DNA of 64,000 bases, from NCBI RefSeq assembly GCF_004358205.1, contig NZ_SMYO01000015.1, positions 28,337-92,336 of the forward strand. The letters are read 5' to 3'. This stretch comes from Bacillus salipaludis. Its GTDB lineage: Bacteria; Bacillota; Bacilli; Bacillales_B; DSM-18226. Of the stretch, positions 17,494 to 26,956 are shown piece after piece. Made by a program: the position numbers and the translations under genes. A model generated the notes under the pieces. The model saw only the letters and a list, made by a program, of their open reading frames with translations, was not told the DNA's origin and ran no database searches. Each line of letters starts with the position of its first letter. Position 1 is the first letter of the stretch.

Positions 17494-18417
17494 CTATTGC
17501 TTTTCTTCATTCACGATTAATTGAAACACATCTTTGCGATTATAATGTCCGACAACATCAAAGTCAAAATGACCCCGTGTGATGTCATCCAAATCTAAAG
17601 TCGCATACAGTATTTCTTCTTTTCCAAATACTGGCTCAACTATAAATTGACCAAGTGGATTTACGATGCAACTTCCACCTCGCGTAATTTCATTAGGCAT
17701 TTTTTGCATTTCCTCTGATTCAAGTAAATCAACTTCATACATATCCTTAGTACTATATTGATTGCAGGATAAAACAAAGCAACGGCCCTCAATAGCAATA
17801 TGCCTCATAGTAGAAAACCAAGTGTCACGCGAATCAGCAGTAGGTGCGACATAAATCTGAATCCCCTTTTCATACATAGCTGCGCGTGCTAGAGGCATAT
17901 AGTTTTCCCAGCAAATCAGCGAACCAATTTTGCCATAAGGTGTATCAAAGACAGGGAGTGTACTCCCATCACCTTCACCCCAAATGAGACGTTCACTACC
18001 TGTTGGTTTTAGTTTTCGGTGTTTACCCAACAGTTTTCCATCTGGACCAAAATAAATAGCAGTGCAATATAGTGTTCCTCCACTTGTTTCTTGGTCGCGT
18101 TCAATGACACCAATAACACTATAAGCACCTGCTTTTTTCACTGCTTCTCCTAGTTGTTCTGTTTCCACTCCGGGTACCGTTATGGCATTTTTGGCGTAAC
18201 GCACAAAATCATTGCGTCCACTTGCAGAACGGCTGCCTACTACTGCCCCAAAGCTCATCCCCCGTGGATACGCCGGGATAAAAGCTTCCGGAAAAACAAT
18301 AATATTGGCTCCTTTTTCCCCAGCTTCTTCGATAAACTTTATGGCCTTGTTAACACATTTTTCTTTATTCATTACAATTGAACCCGCTTGAACGACTGCA
18401 ACTTTACATGAAGTCAC
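17494..18417 (-). CDS. Nitrilase / carbon-nitrogen hydrolase
   Basis: 307 residues. The Glu-Lys-Cys triad is visible: Glu in NIIVFPEAFIPAYPRG (about 45), Lys in GKHRKLKPTGSERL (about 132), Cys in GSLICWENYMPL (about 168). The PEAFIPAYPRG and CWENYMPLAR contexts match true nitrilases (nitrile to acid plus ammonia) rather than amidases. It is somewhat shorter than plant-type nitrilases (about 340) at the C-terminus. The GTG start follows AAGGAGGG. It is divergent from a LysR gene 103 bases away, which probably regulates it (inference). Confidence 0.88.
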   Translation of the reverse strand: MTSCKVAVVQAGSIVMNKEKCVNKAIKFIEEAGEKGANIIVFPEAFIPAYPRGMSFGAVVGSRSASGRNDFVRYAKNAITVPGVETEQLGEAVKKAGAYSVIGVIERDQETSGGTLYCTAIYFGPDGKLLGKHRKLKPTGSERLIWGEGDGSTLPVFDTPYGKIGSLICWENYMPLARAAMYEKGIQIYVAPTADSRDTWFSTMRHIAIEGRCFVLSCNQYSTKDMYEVDLLESEEMQKMPNEITRGGSCIVNPLGQFIVEPVFGKEEILYATLDLDDITRGHFDFDVVGHYNRKDVFQLIVNEEKQ

Positions 18418-18520
18418 TTGAATCCCTCCTTTTTCTCAAATTTTAAGGGGAGTCGATTATAGTGTAAAATATATGATAATCATATTGATTATGCCTAAAA
18501 GGAATAATGGAGGAAATTGA

Positions 18521-19399
18521 ATGAACTTACAAGACTTCGAGGTATTTAAAACAATTGTGGAGTGTGGAAGCTTTTCTAAGGCGAGTGAGAAGCTATTTAT
18601 CGCACAGCCATCCCTTTCTAAAACGATTCAAAGGTTGGAAAAAAAGCTCGGCGTAACACTCTTTGAGCGTTCTAATCGAATTATTCGTTTAACCGATGAA
18701 GGTGAGCTTGTATATGAAAAAGCGATTATAATGCTTCAGCAAATGAAGGAGTTGAATATACAGCTTGAAGATATGAGTGAACATGTAAAAGGGCATTTAA
18801 AAGTCGGACTGCCACAAATTATTGGCACATTTTTCTTTCCACAAGTGGCAAAAACTTTTTCTAAAAAATATAAAGGGGTCACACTTGAAATTGTCGAAGA
18901 AGGGGGATTGAGTGTAGAAAAGCTCGTTGAAAAAGGGGAAGTGGATGTAGCTTTTGTAGTGTTACCTACACAAAGTAAGGAACTAGAAGAACAACTTATT
19001 TTTGAAGCACCGTTTGTTGCCTGTTTGCCAAAAGGTCATGTTTCAAAAGATGAAAAGCAGATTTCACTTGCACAACTACAACACGATGACTGGATCATGT
19101 TTGATCCTACATTCGCTTTGCGTCAGGTAGTTCTAGATAGTTGCCGTAAGGAGCAATTCGTACCGAATATTGCATATAGTACAACTCAATGGGATTTGTT
19201 AATGGCATTAGTTCGTGATGGACTAGGCGTTGCTATTGTTCCAAGGCCATTAACTGAAATGATCTCACAGAATCTTTGTGTAAAAGTAATCTGCAGTCAA
19301 TATATCCCATGGAAAATTGGAATCGTTCTGAAGAAAAATGCATATAAAACACATGCGTTGCAGGCTTTTTTGAACATAGTGTCGGATGTTTACAAATAA
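18521..19399 (+). CDS. LysR-family regulator (divergent from nitrilase)
   Basis: 292 residues. The N-terminal winged HTH (FKTIVECGSFSKASEKLFIAQPSLSKTIQRLEKKLGVTLFERSNR, long LysR signature) is followed by a periplasmic-binding-protein-like effector domain of the CynR/CbbR type. AATGGAGG precedes the ATG. The short shared intergenic region with the nitrilase gene contains AT-rich dyads suitable for a T-N11-A box, for example around 18465-18490. It probably controls nitrilase expression in response to its substrate (inference). Confidence 0.88.
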   Translation: MNLQDFEVFKTIVECGSFSKASEKLFIAQPSLSKTIQRLEKKLGVTLFERSNRIIRLTDEGELVYEKAIIMLQQMKELNIQLEDMSEHVKGHLKVGLPQIIGTFFFPQVAKTFSKKYKGVTLEIVEEGGLSVEKLVEKGEVDVAFVVLPTQSKELEEQLIFEAPFVACLPKGHVSKDEKQISLAQLQHDDWIMFDPTFALRQVVLDSCRKEQFVPNIAYSTTQWDLLMALVRDGLGVAIVPRPLTEMISQNLCVKVICSQYIPWKIGIVLKKNAYKTHALQAFLNIVSDVYK

Positions 19400-19492
19400 G
19401 ATGATAAAACCCATTAATGCCCGACAACTTCTTTATAGTAATTTGATGCTAAATGACGGGATTCGAGAGTTTCATAAAATGTAAATACTCAT

Positions 19493-20362
19493 TCACTCTC
19501 TGTTCCTATATGATAAATATTCTAAAAATTTCTTGGATGCAAGGGAAAGTGATTTTTGTTCTCTCATCGCAACACCAATATTTCTATAAGCAGGAATTTC
19601 AAGCTCTTTCGCAATAATTTTGTGTGGAATACGCTGTAGGATCAATTCTGGTAATATACTGATTCCTAGCCCATTTTCCACCATAGACATAATGGCATAG
19701 TCATCCCAGGTTGTAAAATTAACATGCGGTGAAATATGGTGCCTCTCAAAAATTTCAGAGATTTCTGCTTTTGCCCCCTTTTCCAACAGCATAAACGGAC
19801 TGTTCAGTAAGCCGTTGATCGGAAACTTTTCGCAATTAGCAAGAGGATGATTTTGTGGAATCACTGCCAGCAAACGGTCTTGTTCCAAAAAGATTGTTTC
19901 AAGTTCTGATTTTGTCGGTAGTCGCAAAAATCCAAAGTCAACACGCCCATTTAGGATCCAGCTCTCAATTTCAGTATAATCACCAAGCAGAAATTCAAAA
20001 TCTATTAATGGGTAATCCTTCTTAAAAATTTTAATAATGTTAGGGAGCCAATGAGATGCTACGCTGGAAAATGTCCCAATACGAATCATTCCGGAATCCA
20101 AATTATGTAAGCCTTCGATCTGCTTCATTAAGATTTCATACTCATTGCAAATTCGCTTTAATTGGGGCAGTAACTTTAAACCATCAGAGGTTAAATTAAT
20201 ACCGGCACGTCCTCTTTCAAAAAGGAAAATCCCCCATTCCTTTTCTAAATCGTTAATCATACGGCTAATCCCAGACTGTGAATAGTCCAATATTTCGGCA
20301 GCTTTTGTAAAACTACCCAATTCTACTGCTTTGACAAATGCCATATATTTTTGGATATTCAT
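19493..20362 (-). CDS. LysR-family regulator (divergent from DMT exporter)
   Basis: 289 residues with the LysR HTH AVELGSFTKAAEILDYSQSGISRMINDLEKEWGIFLFERGRA and an effector domain with GMIRIGTFSSVASHWLPNII. GAGGAAAGAG precedes the start. It is divergent from the EamA transporter at 20558, a common regulator-exporter pair. The intergenic region carries TATCATGATA-type dyads near 20396-20406, a candidate LysR box. Confidence 0.88.
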   Translation of the reverse strand: MNIQKYMAFVKAVELGSFTKAAEILDYSQSGISRMINDLEKEWGIFLFERGRAGINLTSDGLKLLPQLKRICNEYEILMKQIEGLHNLDSGMIRIGTFSSVASHWLPNIIKIFKKDYPLIDFEFLLGDYTEIESWILNGRVDFGFLRLPTKSELETIFLEQDRLLAVIPQNHPLANCEKFPINGLLNSPFMLLEKGAKAEISEIFERHHISPHVNFTTWDDYAIMSMVENGLGISILPELILQRIPHKIIAKELEIPAYRNIGVAMREQKSLSLASKKFLEYLSYRNRE

Positions 20363-20484
20363 ATCTCTTTCCTCATCCTATCTGATTTTGTCATACCTAT
20401 CATGATAAACATTCGTTTTTGTAATGTGTGTAAGTATGATAAATTATTTCTATTAATTATTCAAGTTAGGAAAGGAAAAGGTGT

Positions 20485-20571
20485 ATGACGATGTATTTTG
20501 TGAGTGATATTATGCAAAAAAACCAGACAGCTACAAGTCTCTTAAAAGTAGGGTTGAATGATGAAATCTAA
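20485..20571 (+). CDS. Possible 28-codon leader peptide overlapping the exporter start
   Basis: MTMYFVSDIMQKNQTATSLL then KVGLNDEI. It begins after AAAGGTG and its stop lies 14 bases inside the exporter gene, an arrangement seen in translational coupling. The exporter has no good ribosome site of its own, which is the main support. The peptide matches nothing I know; it may be a chance frame or the stub of a lost gene. Confidence 0.35.
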   Translation: MTMYFVSDIMQKNQTATSLLKVGLNDEI

Positions 20572-21454
20572 AATTCAGTTTATATTATCAATGATTATTT
20601 TCGGTACAATTGGTTTAGTTGTTCGAAACATTGGTCTATCTTCGAGTGAAAGAGCTTTACTTAGCAGTTTCATAGGATGCATATTTTTACTGTTAATATT
20701 CTTCATGATTAAGAAAAAAATATCATGGAAAGTAGTTAAATCAAATGCTTTATTTTTGATTCTTTCAGGTATTGCATTGGGAGGAAATTGGATTTTTCTT
20801 TATCAATCGTATGACCATACGACAATTGCCAATGCAACGCTAGGTTATTACTTTGCACCTGTTTTTGTGATGATTCTTTCTCCTTTTGTACTTCGGGAAC
20901 AATTATCCATCAAGAAAATTGTGTGTATTGGTGTAGCAATCATAGGGATGTTAATGATTGTAGGGGAGGGATTGAGAGCATACAGCTCAGATGATCTGCT
21001 TGGACTTTCCTTTGGATTAATCGCAGCTGCATTTTATGCTGCGTTATTGCTTTTAAATCAATTTATTAAGGATATGGGAAAGTTAGAGCTGACCATCATT
21101 CAGCTTGGAACAACCACTTTACTTCTAATGCCATATGTATTCTTGACTTCCGGCTTTGGTATCTTTGAAGTATCAAGCTCTTCCATTCCTTTTATTTTAA
21201 TTTTAGGGATTATCAATACAGGGATTGGGTTTTGGTTATTTTTCTCTGGTATGGAAGGATTAAAAGGACAGAGTATAGCTATGCTAAGTTATGTAGATCC
21301 ATTTGTAGCTATATTGATTTCCGCCATTATCCTGCAAGAACAAATGACAATTGTTCAGGTGCTTGGTGGTGTACTACTATTAGGCTCTACATTTGTTAGT
21401 GAAATTAGATCATTCCACTGTTCAAATCAATTAATGAAAACACCAGCTGAATAA
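20558..21454 (+). CDS. DMT-superfamily (EamA) transporter
   Basis: 298 residues, about ten helices, two EamA repeats. Typical features are FGTIGLVVRNIGLSS at the N-terminus, NWIFLYQSYDHTTIANATLGYYFAPVFV in repeat one and LSYVDPFVAILISAIILQE in repeat two. The start has little Shine-Dalgarno complement and overlaps a 28-codon upstream frame, so it may be translationally coupled. It is divergent from the LysR gene at 19493 and ends in a terminator. Confidence 0.87.
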   Translation: MMKSKIQFILSMIIFGTIGLVVRNIGLSSSERALLSSFIGCIFLLLIFFMIKKKISWKVVKSNALFLILSGIALGGNWIFLYQSYDHTTIANATLGYYFAPVFVMILSPFVLREQLSIKKIVCIGVAIIGMLMIVGEGLRAYSSDDLLGLSFGLIAAAFYAALLLLNQFIKDMGKLELTIIQLGTTTLLLMPYVFLTSGFGIFEVSSSSIPFILILGIINTGIGFWLFFSGMEGLKGQSIAMLSYVDPFVAILISAIILQEQMTIVQVLGGVLLLGSTFVSEIRSFHCSNQLMKTPAE

Positions 21455-21458
21455 AGTT

Positions 21459-21493
21459 AAAAACAGTGAAGGCATTGGTGTCCCACTGTTTTT
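21459..21493 (+). terminator. Rho-independent terminator
   Basis: AAAAACAGTG (21459-21468) pairs with CACTGTTTTT (21484-21493), 15-base loop, continuing T run. Confidence 0.8.
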
Positions 21494-21652
21494 TATTTTA
21501 AGTATGATTAAGTGTTATTTCCATATTCCATTCATTTCCCGGAGTCATGCCAAACTTTGTCATTCCATATAATAAAGAAAGTTAACAATGCGGGAATAAA
21601 TTCACAAGACTGATAGAGGGTTAAGAATACTGACCGGTAGAAGGTGACAAAT

Positions 21653-22237
21653 ATGGAAGCCATCATCCTAGCTGCTGGATACTCCAGCCGAGCGAATGCA
21701 TTTAAGCTGACGTTGCCACTGGGGCAAAAGACCGTCTTGGAGCAAACCATCTCTAAATTTGAAGGGATATGTAGCAGGGTCATCGTCGTAGCCGGGTTTC
21801 AAGCGGAAATCATCCAAGAGGAAATCGCAAAAATCAGCAGTAAGAATGCCTATTCTTTTCAAATCAAGTTTGTCTATAATGAAAACTTTACCCAGGGGAT
21901 GTTTCGTTCCATTCAAGCAGGCTGCAAGGAAGTACAGGGCACAACCTTCCTGCTAACACCTGGAGATTATCCGCTTGTTAAAAATGAGACCATTCAGCTA
22001 ATCGCAAAATCCAAAGGGAACGTCGTCATTCCCAGCTTTCATTATAAAGGTGGTCACCCCATCAAATTATCAAGTGAAGTGAAACAGGAAATTCTTGAAA
22101 CTCATCCAGATCGAAATTTGCGTGAGGTTCTCAACCATTACGAAAAGAACTATATGAATGTAGAGGATCCAGGAGTATTAATGGATGTGGATACGCAGGA
22201 GGATTACCAAAAAGCCCTAAGTTATTTTAAAGCTTAA
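21653..22237 (+). CDS. pucB: MobA-like NTP transferase / molybdenum cofactor cytidylyltransferase (PucB-like)
   Basis: About 194 residues. The nucleotidyltransferase signature AIILAAGYSSRANAFKLTLPLG (residues 3-24) is followed by the metal/base region LTPGDYPLV (the GD-P motif of MocA). MocA/PucB proteins attach CMP to molybdopterin, producing MCD for xanthine-dehydrogenase-family enzymes. The enzyme genes start 199 bases downstream, which supports that role. AAGGTGA fits ATG 21653 better than the GTG at 21644. A hairpin follows the gene, so read-through or a second promoter feeds the downstream genes. Confidence 0.82.
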   Translation: MEAIILAAGYSSRANAFKLTLPLGQKTVLEQTISKFEGICSRVIVVAGFQAEIIQEEIAKISSKNAYSFQIKFVYNENFTQGMFRSIQAGCKEVQGTTFLLTPGDYPLVKNETIQLIAKSKGNVVIPSFHYKGGHPIKLSSEVKQEILETHPDRNLREVLNHYEKNYMNVEDPGVLMDVDTQEDYQKALSYFKA

Positions 22238-22264
22238 ATTTCTCAATATTTTTCCGTTTAATCC

Positions 22265-22309
22265 ATGCAGTTTCATTCGATTAGCTTTCCAGGTCGAATG
22301 AAGCTGCAT
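22265..22309 (+). terminator. Terminator-like hairpin between cytidylyltransferase and hydroxylase genes
   Basis: ATGCAGTTTCATTCGA (22265-22280) pairs with TCGAATGAAGCTGCAT (22294-22309), one mismatch, 13-base loop, followed by TTTT and more T-rich sequence. Confidence 0.75.
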
Positions 22310-22435
22310 TTTAATTGCTTTTTATTTTCATAAAAATTAATCATAAAATAGGTTGCTTATTTATAAAATCGGAAGGAAGAGGTTTCTATCATTCTATGTC
22401 CCCTTTTAAAAAACGAGTCGAAGGGTGTTGCTGCC

Positions 22436-24598
22436 ATGAATCTCAAAGACATAAGCATTTCAGTACCCAAAAAGGACCATAAAGGTAAAGTATCAGGTCA
22501 ATTACCCTATATTAGTGACTTGAAATTAGAAAATATGGTATATGGTGTTTTGTACCGGTCGCCCATAGCATACGGAAAAATCTTATCCATACAATTACCA
22601 ACCCTCCCGGAAGGATATGAAGCTGTTGGAGCAGAGCATATCCCCGGACCGAATTATGTCAAAATTATCAAAGAAGACCAGCCCATTTTTGCCAATGAGT
22701 GGGTCCAGTATATTGGTGAGCCGATTCTGATGCTCGTTGGAAAAGACCTGGATATTCTGTACAGTTTGTTAGATGAAGTAAAGATTGAATTTGAAGAACA
22801 ACAGGCTATTTATACATTGGACGAAGCGATCCAGCAAAAATCAACATCCGGGGTTATGATGTCTTGCTATGAATTTGGGGAAAGCTTAGAGACTATTTCA
22901 ACGATCGAGCAGGGGGCTCATCAAATCATCGAAGAAGAATATGATACTGGTTATCAGGAGCACGTCTACCTTGAGCCACAAGGAATGCTCGCCATTTATA
23001 AGGAGGATGAAATTGTCGTCCAGGGATCGATGCAATGTCTTTATTATATAAAAAACGCGCTGGTAAACGCTTTAGCGTGTGGTGACGATGAAGTCAGAGT
23101 GGTTCAAAGTCCTACTGGCGGTGGCTTTGGCGGCAAAGAAGATTTTCCCTCGATGATGGCTTGTCACGTCGCAGTTGCTGCAAAAGCAGTTAAAAAATCA
23201 GTGATGCTCGTGTTCGACCGTTCTGAGGATATGGTGGTGACGACCAAAAGGCATCCGGCCAAACTAAAATATCGAACGGCCCTTGATCAGAAAGGAAATA
23301 TTTTGGGCATGTGTGTGGATGTTTTTCTTGATGGCGGAGCCAATGAGGGATTGAGCTCTGTCGTATTACAGCGCGCCTTAATAAATAGTGCCGGTGTTTA
23401 TAAAATTCCTCATTTTCATGCAAAAGGATATGTCTTAAAAACCAATACTGTTCCCAACGGAGCCTTCAGAGGCTTTGGAGCTCCACAAAGCTTTGCTGGA
23501 ATCGAGAGTCATATGGGACATCTTAGTAAACTAGCAAACATCGATCCACTTGAATATAAACGAAAATACCTCGTCAAACAAGGAGACCCCACGATTACTA
23601 AAGGAAATTTCCGCGACCCAATCTTAATGGAAGAAATGATTGAGGATTTGCTAACCAAATCTGAATATAAAAGGAAAAAAGAGGAGTTTCAGCGTTTAAA
23701 TCAACAAAGCCAGCGCTATAAAAAGGGCATCGGAACCTCGTTGTTCCTCCACGGCTGTGGATTTACCGGCAGTGGCGAACGTGATCATATTAAAGCAACG
23801 GTGAAACTGGTTAAATCAAAAGACGGAATGGTTATGATAAAAATCTCGAATTCTGATATGGGACAAGGAATTTATACGACGCTAAGTAAAATTGTTGCCA
23901 AAGAACTCGACCTCCCATTTGAGAGAGTTTTATACCCTAATCCCGATACAAAAGAGGTTCCCGACTCCGGTCCGACTGTTGCCTCTAGGACGACGATGAT
24001 TGTCGGAAAATTGCTTGAACGGGCCGCAAAAAAACTGAAGGAACAGTGGAAAAAGGGGGTCGAACAGGAAGTAGTCGAGCATTATGTTCACCGTGAAATG
24101 ATTCCTTGGAACGAATCGAACTTCACTGGAGATGCCTACCCTGCTTATTCATGGGGAACCAATATCGTAGAAGTAGAAGTGGATACAGTAACAGGAAATG
24201 TAAAGTTAGAAAAAGTCTACGGCAATTATGAAGTTGGGAAGGTCATCGATGAACTGATTATGAAAGGCCAAATTGACGGTGGTTTAGCTCAGGGACTAGC
24301 GTACGGTTATCTAGAAAAGATGACGTCAAAACAAGGCAGAATCCAGCAAAAAAGCATATCGGATTATGGTCCGCCGACTTCATTGGACGTTGTTACAATT
24401 GAAAGCAAGGTCTTCGATAACCCCTATGCTGATGGTCCATACGGGGCGAAGGGCGCAGGTGAATTAACCTTAATCGGCGGTGCTCCAGCAGTCCAAGCGG
24501 CGATCGAGGATGCATTGCAAATGTCTTTTCAGCAAATTCCGATTACACCGGAAGTCATTATGGAAAGTCTTCTATTGAAAGAAGGTGAAGAGGGATGA
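22436..24598 (+). CDS. pucD: Xanthine-dehydrogenase-type hydroxylase, molybdopterin subunit (PucD-like)
   Basis: 720 residues: aldehyde oxidase/XDH a/b hammerhead domain (about 15-125) then the molybdopterin-binding domain. Visible cofactor motifs are GGGFGGKE (228-235), FRGFGAPQ (344-351), a GQGIYT block in the second half, and YGAKGAGE with the catalytic Glu at about 676. It hydroxylates purines (hypoxanthine to xanthine to urate) with water as oxygen source, or possibly another heterocycle. The ATG overlaps the downstream Fe-S gene by 4 bases (ATGA). The start follows AAGGGTG. The subunit order here is Mo, Fe-S, FAD, then XdhC. Confidence 0.9.
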   Translation: MNLKDISISVPKKDHKGKVSGQLPYISDLKLENMVYGVLYRSPIAYGKILSIQLPTLPEGYEAVGAEHIPGPNYVKIIKEDQPIFANEWVQYIGEPILMLVGKDLDILYSLLDEVKIEFEEQQAIYTLDEAIQQKSTSGVMMSCYEFGESLETISTIEQGAHQIIEEEYDTGYQEHVYLEPQGMLAIYKEDEIVVQGSMQCLYYIKNALVNALACGDDEVRVVQSPTGGGFGGKEDFPSMMACHVAVAAKAVKKSVMLVFDRSEDMVVTTKRHPAKLKYRTALDQKGNILGMCVDVFLDGGANEGLSSVVLQRALINSAGVYKIPHFHAKGYVLKTNTVPNGAFRGFGAPQSFAGIESHMGHLSKLANIDPLEYKRKYLVKQGDPTITKGNFRDPILMEEMIEDLLTKSEYKRKKEEFQRLNQQSQRYKKGIGTSLFLHGCGFTGSGERDHIKATVKLVKSKDGMVMIKISNSDMGQGIYTTLSKIVAKELDLPFERVLYPNPDTKEVPDSGPTVASRTTMIVGKLLERAAKKLKEQWKKGVEQEVVEHYVHREMIPWNESNFTGDAYPAYSWGTNIVEVEVDTVTGNVKLEKVYGNYEVGKVIDELIMKGQIDGGLAQGLAYGYLEKMTSKQGRIQQKSISDYGPPTSLDVVTIESKVFDNPYADGPYGAKGAGELTLIGGAPAVQAAIEDALQMSFQQIPITPEVIMESLLLKEGEEG

Positions 24599-25071
24599 TT
24601 AAATTCACACTAAATGGAAGAATCGTAGAAACGGACGCCCCTCCTACAGTAAGATTACTTGATTTAATAAGAGATGAGTTTGAGTTAATCGGAACGAAGG
24701 AAGGCTGTGGGGAAGGGGAGTGCGGAGCCTGCAGTGTTTTTGTAAATAACCTCCTGCAAAACAGCTGCCTTATTCCCATTGGCTCGATTGCTGGTGCTGA
24801 TATTCAAACGATTGAAGGGATCATTGAAACGGAACAATTTAAGATTTTAGATGAAAGCTATTCTATTGCTGGTGGCGTGCAATGTGGCTATTGCATTCCA
24901 GGGATGATTATGGCAAGTGCAGCTTTGTTATCAAAAAATGCTCATCCTTCAGAGGCTGAAATTCGTGAAGGGATTTCCGGAAATCTGTGCCGATGTACCG
25001 GCTACAATATGATTGTAGATGCGATTAACCTAGCAGCTAAGAAAGGTGACGGCTTATGGCAGAAAAAATAG
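24595..25071 (+). CDS. pucE: Xanthine-dehydrogenase-type hydroxylase, [2Fe-2S] subunit (PucE-like)
   Basis: 158 residues with both iron-sulfur clusters. The plant-ferredoxin-type site is C38, C43, C46, C58 (EGCGEGECGACSVF), and the second is C97, C100, C132, C134 (QCGYCIPGM; GNLCRCTGY). It passes electrons from the molybdenum centre to FAD. It overlaps the upstream stop by 4 bases and the FAD gene by 16, so translation is coupled. Confidence 0.95.
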   Translation: MIKFTLNGRIVETDAPPTVRLLDLIRDEFELIGTKEGCGEGECGACSVFVNNLLQNSCLIPIGSIAGADIQTIEGIIETEQFKILDESYSIAGGVQCGYCIPGMIMASAALLSKNAHPSEAEIREGISGNLCRCTGYNMIVDAINLAAKKGDGLWQKK

Positions 25072-25934
25072 CCGCGTACCGTTTCGAACGTTTAGACCAA
25101 ACCTTGAGCCAATTGAATCGAGAAGACTGTGCCATCATCGCCGGTGGTACAGACGTCATGGTTCTTCATAAAAGTGGAAGAGGAGTACCCCTGAAAATCC
25201 CGAAACCGATTGTTTTTATTGATCATCTTTCCGAATTAAAGCAGATATATCAAAACCAAAAGGATCTCCACATCGGGGCCTGCTGTACCTATAGTGAATT
25301 ACTTGAACATCCATTAATTCCCGGATCATTAAAGAAAGCCATTCAAACTATTGCTGCCCCGGCCATTCGAAACAGAGGAACATTAGGTGGTAATATTTGC
25401 AACGCCTCTCCAGCCGGTGATACACTTCCGTTATTATATGTATACAATGCAAAGCTTCTGTTACGCTCCATAAATGGGGAACGCACCGCTAGGATCAGTG
25501 ATTTTATTCAAGGTCCACGACGGATTCAACGCTTTCACAATGAAATCGTAGCGGAGATTATTCTTCCTTCTATTTTAGAAGAAGATTCTCAGGTCGTTTT
25601 TGAGAAAGTCGGCAACCGAAACGCAGATGCCATTGCCAAAGTATCGTTTGCGGGTTTCATCAAGATAAGCAAAGATCGAATCGATGACATTCGCTTGGCC
25701 TTCGGGGCGGTCGGACCTACGATGGTCCGTTCCCTTGATATTGAGAAGATGTTGGTTGGAAAACCGATTCCATTAGCCGATGCAGACATCGCGACGATTG
25801 TGGCAGCATTTGAAAAGATTATTCGGCCCATCGACGATCAACGCTCCACTGCGGATTACAGAAAAACGGTAGCGTTAAATCTTTTACGTTATTTTCTCAA
25901 CCAGAAGCACGATCAAACGAATTCATTTTCTTAA
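25056..25934 (+). CDS. pucC: Xanthine-dehydrogenase-type hydroxylase, FAD subunit (PucC-like)
   Basis: 292 residues. The FAD-binding domain has AIIAGGTDVMVLHKSG (about 27-42) and AAPAIRNRGTLGGNICNASPAGDTLPLL (about 103-130), followed by the CO-dehydrogenase-flavoprotein C-terminal domain. This is the NAD-reducing module of the three-subunit hydroxylase. The start lies inside the Fe-S gene, after AAAGGTGA. Confidence 0.93.
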   Translation: MAEKIAAYRFERLDQTLSQLNREDCAIIAGGTDVMVLHKSGRGVPLKIPKPIVFIDHLSELKQIYQNQKDLHIGACCTYSELLEHPLIPGSLKKAIQTIAAPAIRNRGTLGGNICNASPAGDTLPLLYVYNAKLLLRSINGERTARISDFIQGPRRIQRFHNEIVAEIILPSILEEDSQVVFEKVGNRNADAIAKVSFAGFIKISKDRIDDIRLAFGAVGPTMVRSLDIEKMLVGKPIPLADADIATIVAAFEKIIRPIDDQRSTADYRKTVALNLLRYFLNQKHDQTNSFS

Positions 25935-25954
25935 AAAAGGGGGGGGAGATCTTC

Positions 25955-26749
25955 ATGCTGCTGATGGAAAAAGTAGCCTTATTGACACGGCAAAATGAAA
26001 CCTTTGCTTTAGCCATGATTATTGAATCAAAGGGTTCTACTCCCAGGCATGTAGGGAAAATGATTGTTTACCGTGATGGTACGATAGAAGGGACTGTCGG
26101 AGGGGGCTTGGCTGAACACTATGTGATCGAAGAATGTGTAAAGGCGATCGAAAATGGTCAATCGAATATCGTTGAATATAAATTGAATAAATACGCAAAA
26201 GACGGGATCGACATGGATTGTGGCGGTACGGTACGGGTTTTTATTGAAGTGTATACCAGCAGGCCAGAACTCGTTCTGGTTGGAGCCGGTCATATAGGCT
26301 ACGCTGTGGCAAAGCTTGCTGATTTCCTGGAATATCCCTATTGCATTGTCGATGATCGTGTGGATTATTGTACTAGGGAACGCTTTCCCCATGCGGCTAA
26401 CCTTTTTGTGAATGAAGATATTGAAAAGGCTTTGCTCGCAGCCAATCTAAATGAAAAGTCCTATGTGGCGATTTTTACAAAGGATTGTGATGATATTGCC
26501 TTAAAAACTGCACTACAATTTCCGTGTGCCTATATTGGAATGGTTGCCAGTAAACGAAGAGCCATCCATGTATTTGAAAAACTAAAAAGTGAAGGGGTCA
26601 CACCAGAACAGTTGGAACAGGTTCATTCCCCAATTGGATTGAAAATTGGATCAGAAACATCGGAAGAAATTGCTATCGGGATTATCGGAGAAATCATCAA
26701 AGTCAACAGGGAAAAAAGGACTTTGAAAGTGAAACAATTAAATAGGTGA
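25955..26749 (+). CDS. pucA: XdhC/CoxI-family molybdenum cofactor maturation protein (PucA-like)
   Basis: 264 residues. The XdhC_CoxI N-terminal domain (ESKGSTPRHVGKMIVYRDGTIEGTVGGG) is joined to a Rossmann XdhC domain (LVLVGAGHIGYAVAKLADFL ... CIVDDR). The conserved Cys of MDCGG near residue 89 is where sulfurated cofactor is thought to be handled. It sulfurates and inserts MCD into the large subunit. The ribosome site is a run of eight G plus AG. It closes the operon; a terminator follows. Confidence 0.9.
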   Translation: MLLMEKVALLTRQNETFALAMIIESKGSTPRHVGKMIVYRDGTIEGTVGGGLAEHYVIEECVKAIENGQSNIVEYKLNKYAKDGIDMDCGGTVRVFIEVYTSRPELVLVGAGHIGYAVAKLADFLEYPYCIVDDRVDYCTRERFPHAANLFVNEDIEKALLAANLNEKSYVAIFTKDCDDIALKTALQFPCAYIGMVASKRRAIHVFEKLKSEGVTPEQLEQVHSPIGLKIGSETSEEIAIGIIGEIIKVNREKRTLKVKQLNR

Positions 26750-26790
26750 CCAGGGGACCCGTAACCGGAGTGACGGTTCCTCTGGTTTTT
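26748..26790 (+). terminator. Rho-independent terminator of the puc-like operon
   Basis: ACCAGGGGACC (from about 26749) pairs with GGTTCCTCTGGT (ending about 26785), with one mismatch and an inner CCGGAGTGACGG region, followed by eight T. Confidence 0.8.
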
Positions 26791-26884
26791 TTTCGTTGGG
26801 AAAAAACTATGGGAATTCTCCCTGCGAAATTTTCTAATTAGTAACAAGTAGCATGGGAATTTAGCGGGTATAATTCAATAAGAA

Positions 26885-26903
26885 TGCTGCCGTTGCGGCA
26901 GCA
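26885..26903. repeat. Short perfect hairpin
   Basis: TGCTGCC (26885-26891) pairs with GGCAGCA (26897-26903), loop GTTGC. It lies 54 bases past the stop of the small coiled-coil gene on the minus strand and may be a weak terminator. Confidence 0.4.
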
Positions 26904-26956
26904 AATTATTTAAGGAAAGCCCCTGATATGAGTGAATTCCGCTAGTGAAGATGATT

